A stretch of 64,000 bases of DNA from Dyella_B jejuensis (lineage in GTDB: Bacteria > Pseudomonadota > Gammaproteobacteria > Xanthomonadales > Rhodanobacteraceae): contig NZ_JADIKJ010000001.1 in NCBI RefSeq assembly GCF_044904675.1, forward strand, positions 62,001 to 126,000. The letters are read 5' to 3'. The translations under genes were made by a program, and so were the position numbers. How positions within the stretch are numbered: the first letter of the stretch is position 1; every line of letters begins with the position of its first letter. The notes beneath the pieces were generated by a model. That model made no database searches. It had not been told where the DNA came from and saw only the letters and a list, made by a program, of their open reading frames with translations. Shown piece by piece: positions 61,892 through 64,000 of this stretch.

Positions 61892-63169
61892 ATGCGGAAT
61901 CTGCAAAACACCAAGCTCGCGATCATCGGACTCGGCTATGTGGGCCTTCCGCTGGCGGTGGAATTTGGCAAGCACTACGACACAGTCGGCTTCGACATCA
62001 ATAAAGGCCGCATCGACGAACTGCGTGCCGGTCGCGATAACACGCTGGAAGTGGATGCCGCCGAACTGGCTGGCGCCGGGCGATTGCGATTTAGCGCCGA
62101 TCTGGCTGATCTGGCCGATCGCAACACGTATATCGTCACCGTGCCGACGCCGATCGACAATGCCAAGCGCCCCGATCTGACCCCATTGATCAAGGCAAGC
62201 GAAACCCTCGGCAAGGTGTTGGCGGCCGGCGATGTAGTGGTCTACGAATCGACCGTATACCCGGGCTGTACCGAGGAGGTCTGTATTCCGATCCTCGAAA
62301 AAGCCTCCGGCCTGGTTTTCAACCGCGACTTTTTCGCCGGCTACAGTCCCGAACGCATCAATCCCGGCGACAAGCACCATCGCGTCACCAGCATCCTGAA
62401 GGTCACATCCGGTTCCACCGCGGAAACGGCCGATTTCGTCGATCGCCTGTATGGCTCGGTGATCGCCGCCGGCACGCACAAGGCCAGCTCGCTGAAAGTG
62501 GCCGAGGCAGCCAAGGTGATCGAGAATACCCAGCGCGATCTCAATATCGCGCTGGTCAACGACTTGGCGATCCTGTTCAACAAGCTGGGCATCGACACGC
62601 TTGAAGTCCTGCAAGCGGCTGGCACGAAATGGAACTTCCTGCCCTTTCGGCCCGGCCTCGTCGGCGGCCATTGCATCAGCGTCGATCCGTATTACCTCAC
62701 GCACAAGGCACAGGAAGTCGGGCACCACCCGGATGTCATCCTTGCCGGCCGGCGCACCAACGACAGCATGGGGCCGTATATCGCCAGCGAAGTGATCCGC
62801 CTGATGGTGCGCAAAGGCATCAATCCGGTGAATGCCCGCATCCTGATGCTGGGCCTGGCGTTCAAGGAAAACTGTCCGGACCTGCGCAATACCCGCGTGG
62901 TCGATATCCTGAAAGCGCTTTGCGGTTACAACGCGCAGGTCGATATCCACGATCCGTGGGTCAACGCCGCCGAAGCCGAACACGAATACGCGATCACGCC
63001 GGTAATGCAACCACGGGCCGGCCATTATGACGCGGTGATCGTCGCGGTAGGGCACCGGGAGTTTGTCGCGATGGGCGCGGAAGGCATACGCGCTTTTGGC
63101 AAGCCATCATCGGTGATCTACGACGTGAAATACGTGCTTCCCCGCGAAGCGGTCGATGGGCGTCTTTGA
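61892..63169 (+). CDS. UDP-N-acetylhexosamine 6-dehydrogenase (WbpO/TviB-like)
   Basis: The 425-residue enzyme has the NAD-binding motif IIGLGYVGLPLAVEFG, VTVPTPID, YESTVYPGCTEE and the catalytic Cys261 in GLVGGHCISVDPYYL. It oxidises the C6 of a UDP-sugar to a uronic acid in two steps; family resemblance favours UDP-GlcNAc/GalNAc (TviB, WbpO) over UDP-glucose. It is followed after 15 bp by an epimerase, so the pair makes activated uronic acids for a capsule, exopolysaccharide or O-antigen. This is the beginning of a second polysaccharide locus. Confidence 0.88.
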   Translation: MRNLQNTKLAIIGLGYVGLPLAVEFGKHYDTVGFDINKGRIDELRAGRDNTLEVDAAELAGAGRLRFSADLADLADRNTYIVTVPTPIDNAKRPDLTPLIKASETLGKVLAAGDVVVYESTVYPGCTEEVCIPILEKASGLVFNRDFFAGYSPERINPGDKHHRVTSILKVTSGSTAETADFVDRLYGSVIAAGTHKASSLKVAEAAKVIENTQRDLNIALVNDLAILFNKLGIDTLEVLQAAGTKWNFLPFRPGLVGGHCISVDPYYLTHKAQEVGHHPDVILAGRRTNDSMGPYIASEVIRLMVRKGINPVNARILMLGLAFKENCPDLRNTRVVDILKALCGYNAQVDIHDPWVNAAEAEHEYAITPVMQPRAGHYDAVIVAVGHREFVAMGAEGIRAFGKPSSVIYDVKYVLPREAVDGRL

Positions 63170-63184
63170 ATAGGATTTCGCGCC

Positions 63185-64000
63185 ATGAAAGTGCTTGTTA
63201 CCGGCACGGCCGGTTTTATCGGTTCGCATGTCGCGCTCAAGTTGCTCGAACGCGGCGACGACGTTATCGGCTTCGACAGCCTCAATGATTATTACGATGT
63301 CCGCCTGAAACAAGCGCGCCTGGCGCGATTCATCGAACATCCGCGCTATACGCACATCCATGCCGACCTTGCCGATCGCGCCGCCGTGGAAAGCGCCTTC
63401 GCAAGGCATAGGCCGCAACGCGCGATCAACCTCGCCGCGCAAGCGGGGGTGCGTTACGCCGCGGAAAATCCGCATATCTACGCCGCCAGCAACGTTACGG
63501 GTTTTTTGCATATCCTCGAAGGCTGCCGGCAACATGCGGTCGAACACCTGGTGTTTGCCTCGACAAGTTCGGTCTACGGCGCCAACACCGCGATGCCTTT
63601 CTCCGAACACCAGCCGACCGAACATCCGCTTACGCTCTATGCCGCCACCAAGAAAGCCAACGAACAGATGGCGCACAGCTATGCGCACTTGTATGGCATT
63701 CCCAGCACCGGCCTGCGCTTCTTTACCGTTTACGGCCCGTGGGGCCGTCCGGACATGGCGCTGTTCCTGTTTACCAAAGCCATTCTTGCCGGTGAACCAA
63801 TCAGGGTTTTCAACCATGGGCGGCACAAGCGCAGCTTTACCTACGTGGACGACATCGTGGAAGGCGTCATACGCACCCTGGACACCCTTCCCGCTAAGAA
63901 CGCCGACTGGAACGGCACGTCGCCCGATCCTGCCAGCAGCGCCGTGGCACCATATCGGCTATACAACATCGGCAACGAACAGCCGGTGGAGTTGCTGCGC
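63185..64000 (+). CDS. NAD-dependent nucleotide-sugar epimerase (UDP-glucuronate 4-epimerase-like), 3' end outside the window
   Basis: The first 272 codons are present and the frame is open to the window edge. The extended-SDR features are VLVTGTAGFIGSHVA (NAD site), FDSLNDYYDVRLK, FASTSSVYGAN, the catalytic pair in LYAATKKANE and TGLRFFTVYGPWGRPDMALF. The last two are typical of CapI/LpsL-type UDP-glucuronate 4-epimerases. The start has AGGA 8 nt upstream. It lies in one operon with the preceding dehydrogenase and probably converts its uronate product to the galacto form. Confidence 0.88.
   Translation, partial: MKVLVTGTAGFIGSHVALKLLERGDDVIGFDSLNDYYDVRLKQARLARFIEHPRYTHIHADLADRAAVESAFARHRPQRAINLAAQAGVRYAAENPHIYAASNVTGFLHILEGCRQHAVEHLVFASTSSVYGANTAMPFSEHQPTEHPLTLYAATKKANEQMAHSYAHLYGIPSTGLRFFTVYGPWGRPDMALFLFTKAILAGEPIRVFNHGRHKRSFTYVDDIVEGVIRTLDTLPAKNADWNGTSPDPASSAVAPYRLYNIGNEQPVELLR

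Noticed and set aside
61599..62180. A 193-codon plus-strand frame overlapping the nucleotide-sugar dehydrogenase
   Set aside because: It is out of frame with the dehydrogenase, whose start and motifs are clear, and its own product has no domain.

Overview
The window looks like a chromosomal segment of a high-GC gammaproteobacterium of the Lysobacterales (Xanthomonadales), most plausibly Rhodanobacteraceae. Three things point there: the housekeeping order ndk-rlmN-pilW-rodZ-yfgM-bamB-der, a rhodanese-MoeB fusion, and a TonB-receptor sugar locus beside exopolysaccharide genes. This placement is inferred from gene content; no database search was possible.

Layout. 1-12.5 kb is the end of an exopolysaccharide locus: two tandem asparagine-synthase-like proteins, two exported beta-helix (pectate-lyase-3-like) proteins flanking a glycosyltransferase, then wzb-wzc-wzx on the minus strand and wza diverging from them. 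At 12.6-12.9 kb a small DNA-binding-type protein has a leucine-zipper-like C-terminus, and its likely promoter is occupied by a perfect 24-bp palindrome. 13.4-21.9 kb is a fucoside-scavenging locus: TonB receptor, two GH29 fucosidases, glucokinase and an IclR regulator. 22.0-36.4 kb is mostly housekeeping: a sirtuin, tadA, a decayed hipA, guaA/guaB, folD, moeB, der-bamB-yfgM, rodZ, pilW, rlmN and ndk. 36.5-41.1 kb is a beta-oxidation operon under a PsrA-like TetR regulator with two candidate operators. 41.2-54.4 kb holds two DHA2-type MFS exporters, pirin, a quinone oxidoreductase, two divergent RcsB-like response regulators, epmA-ligA, a Kef-type antiporter and a photolyase. 54.9-61.1 kb is signalling: a MASE1 protein with a degenerate kinase domain, a small secreted protein, and a CheB-CheR-PAS-histidine kinase fusion coupled to a single-domain receiver. 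61.3-61.6 kb has tRNA-Cys and a candidate small RNA with its own promoter and terminator. From 61.9 kb to the edge a second polysaccharide locus begins (nucleotide-sugar dehydrogenase and uronate epimerase).

How it fits together. The left and right ends both concern surface polysaccharide. The right end could supply UDP-uronic acids. At the left end the Asn-synthase-like enzymes could amidate carboxylates, and the beta-helix proteins could cut or remodel the polymer outside the cytoplasm; this link is inference. The fucose locus has uptake and hydrolysis but no fucose-catabolic genes in view. Several regulators (two RcsB-like proteins and a kinase-dead-looking MASE1 protein) have no obvious partner in the window.
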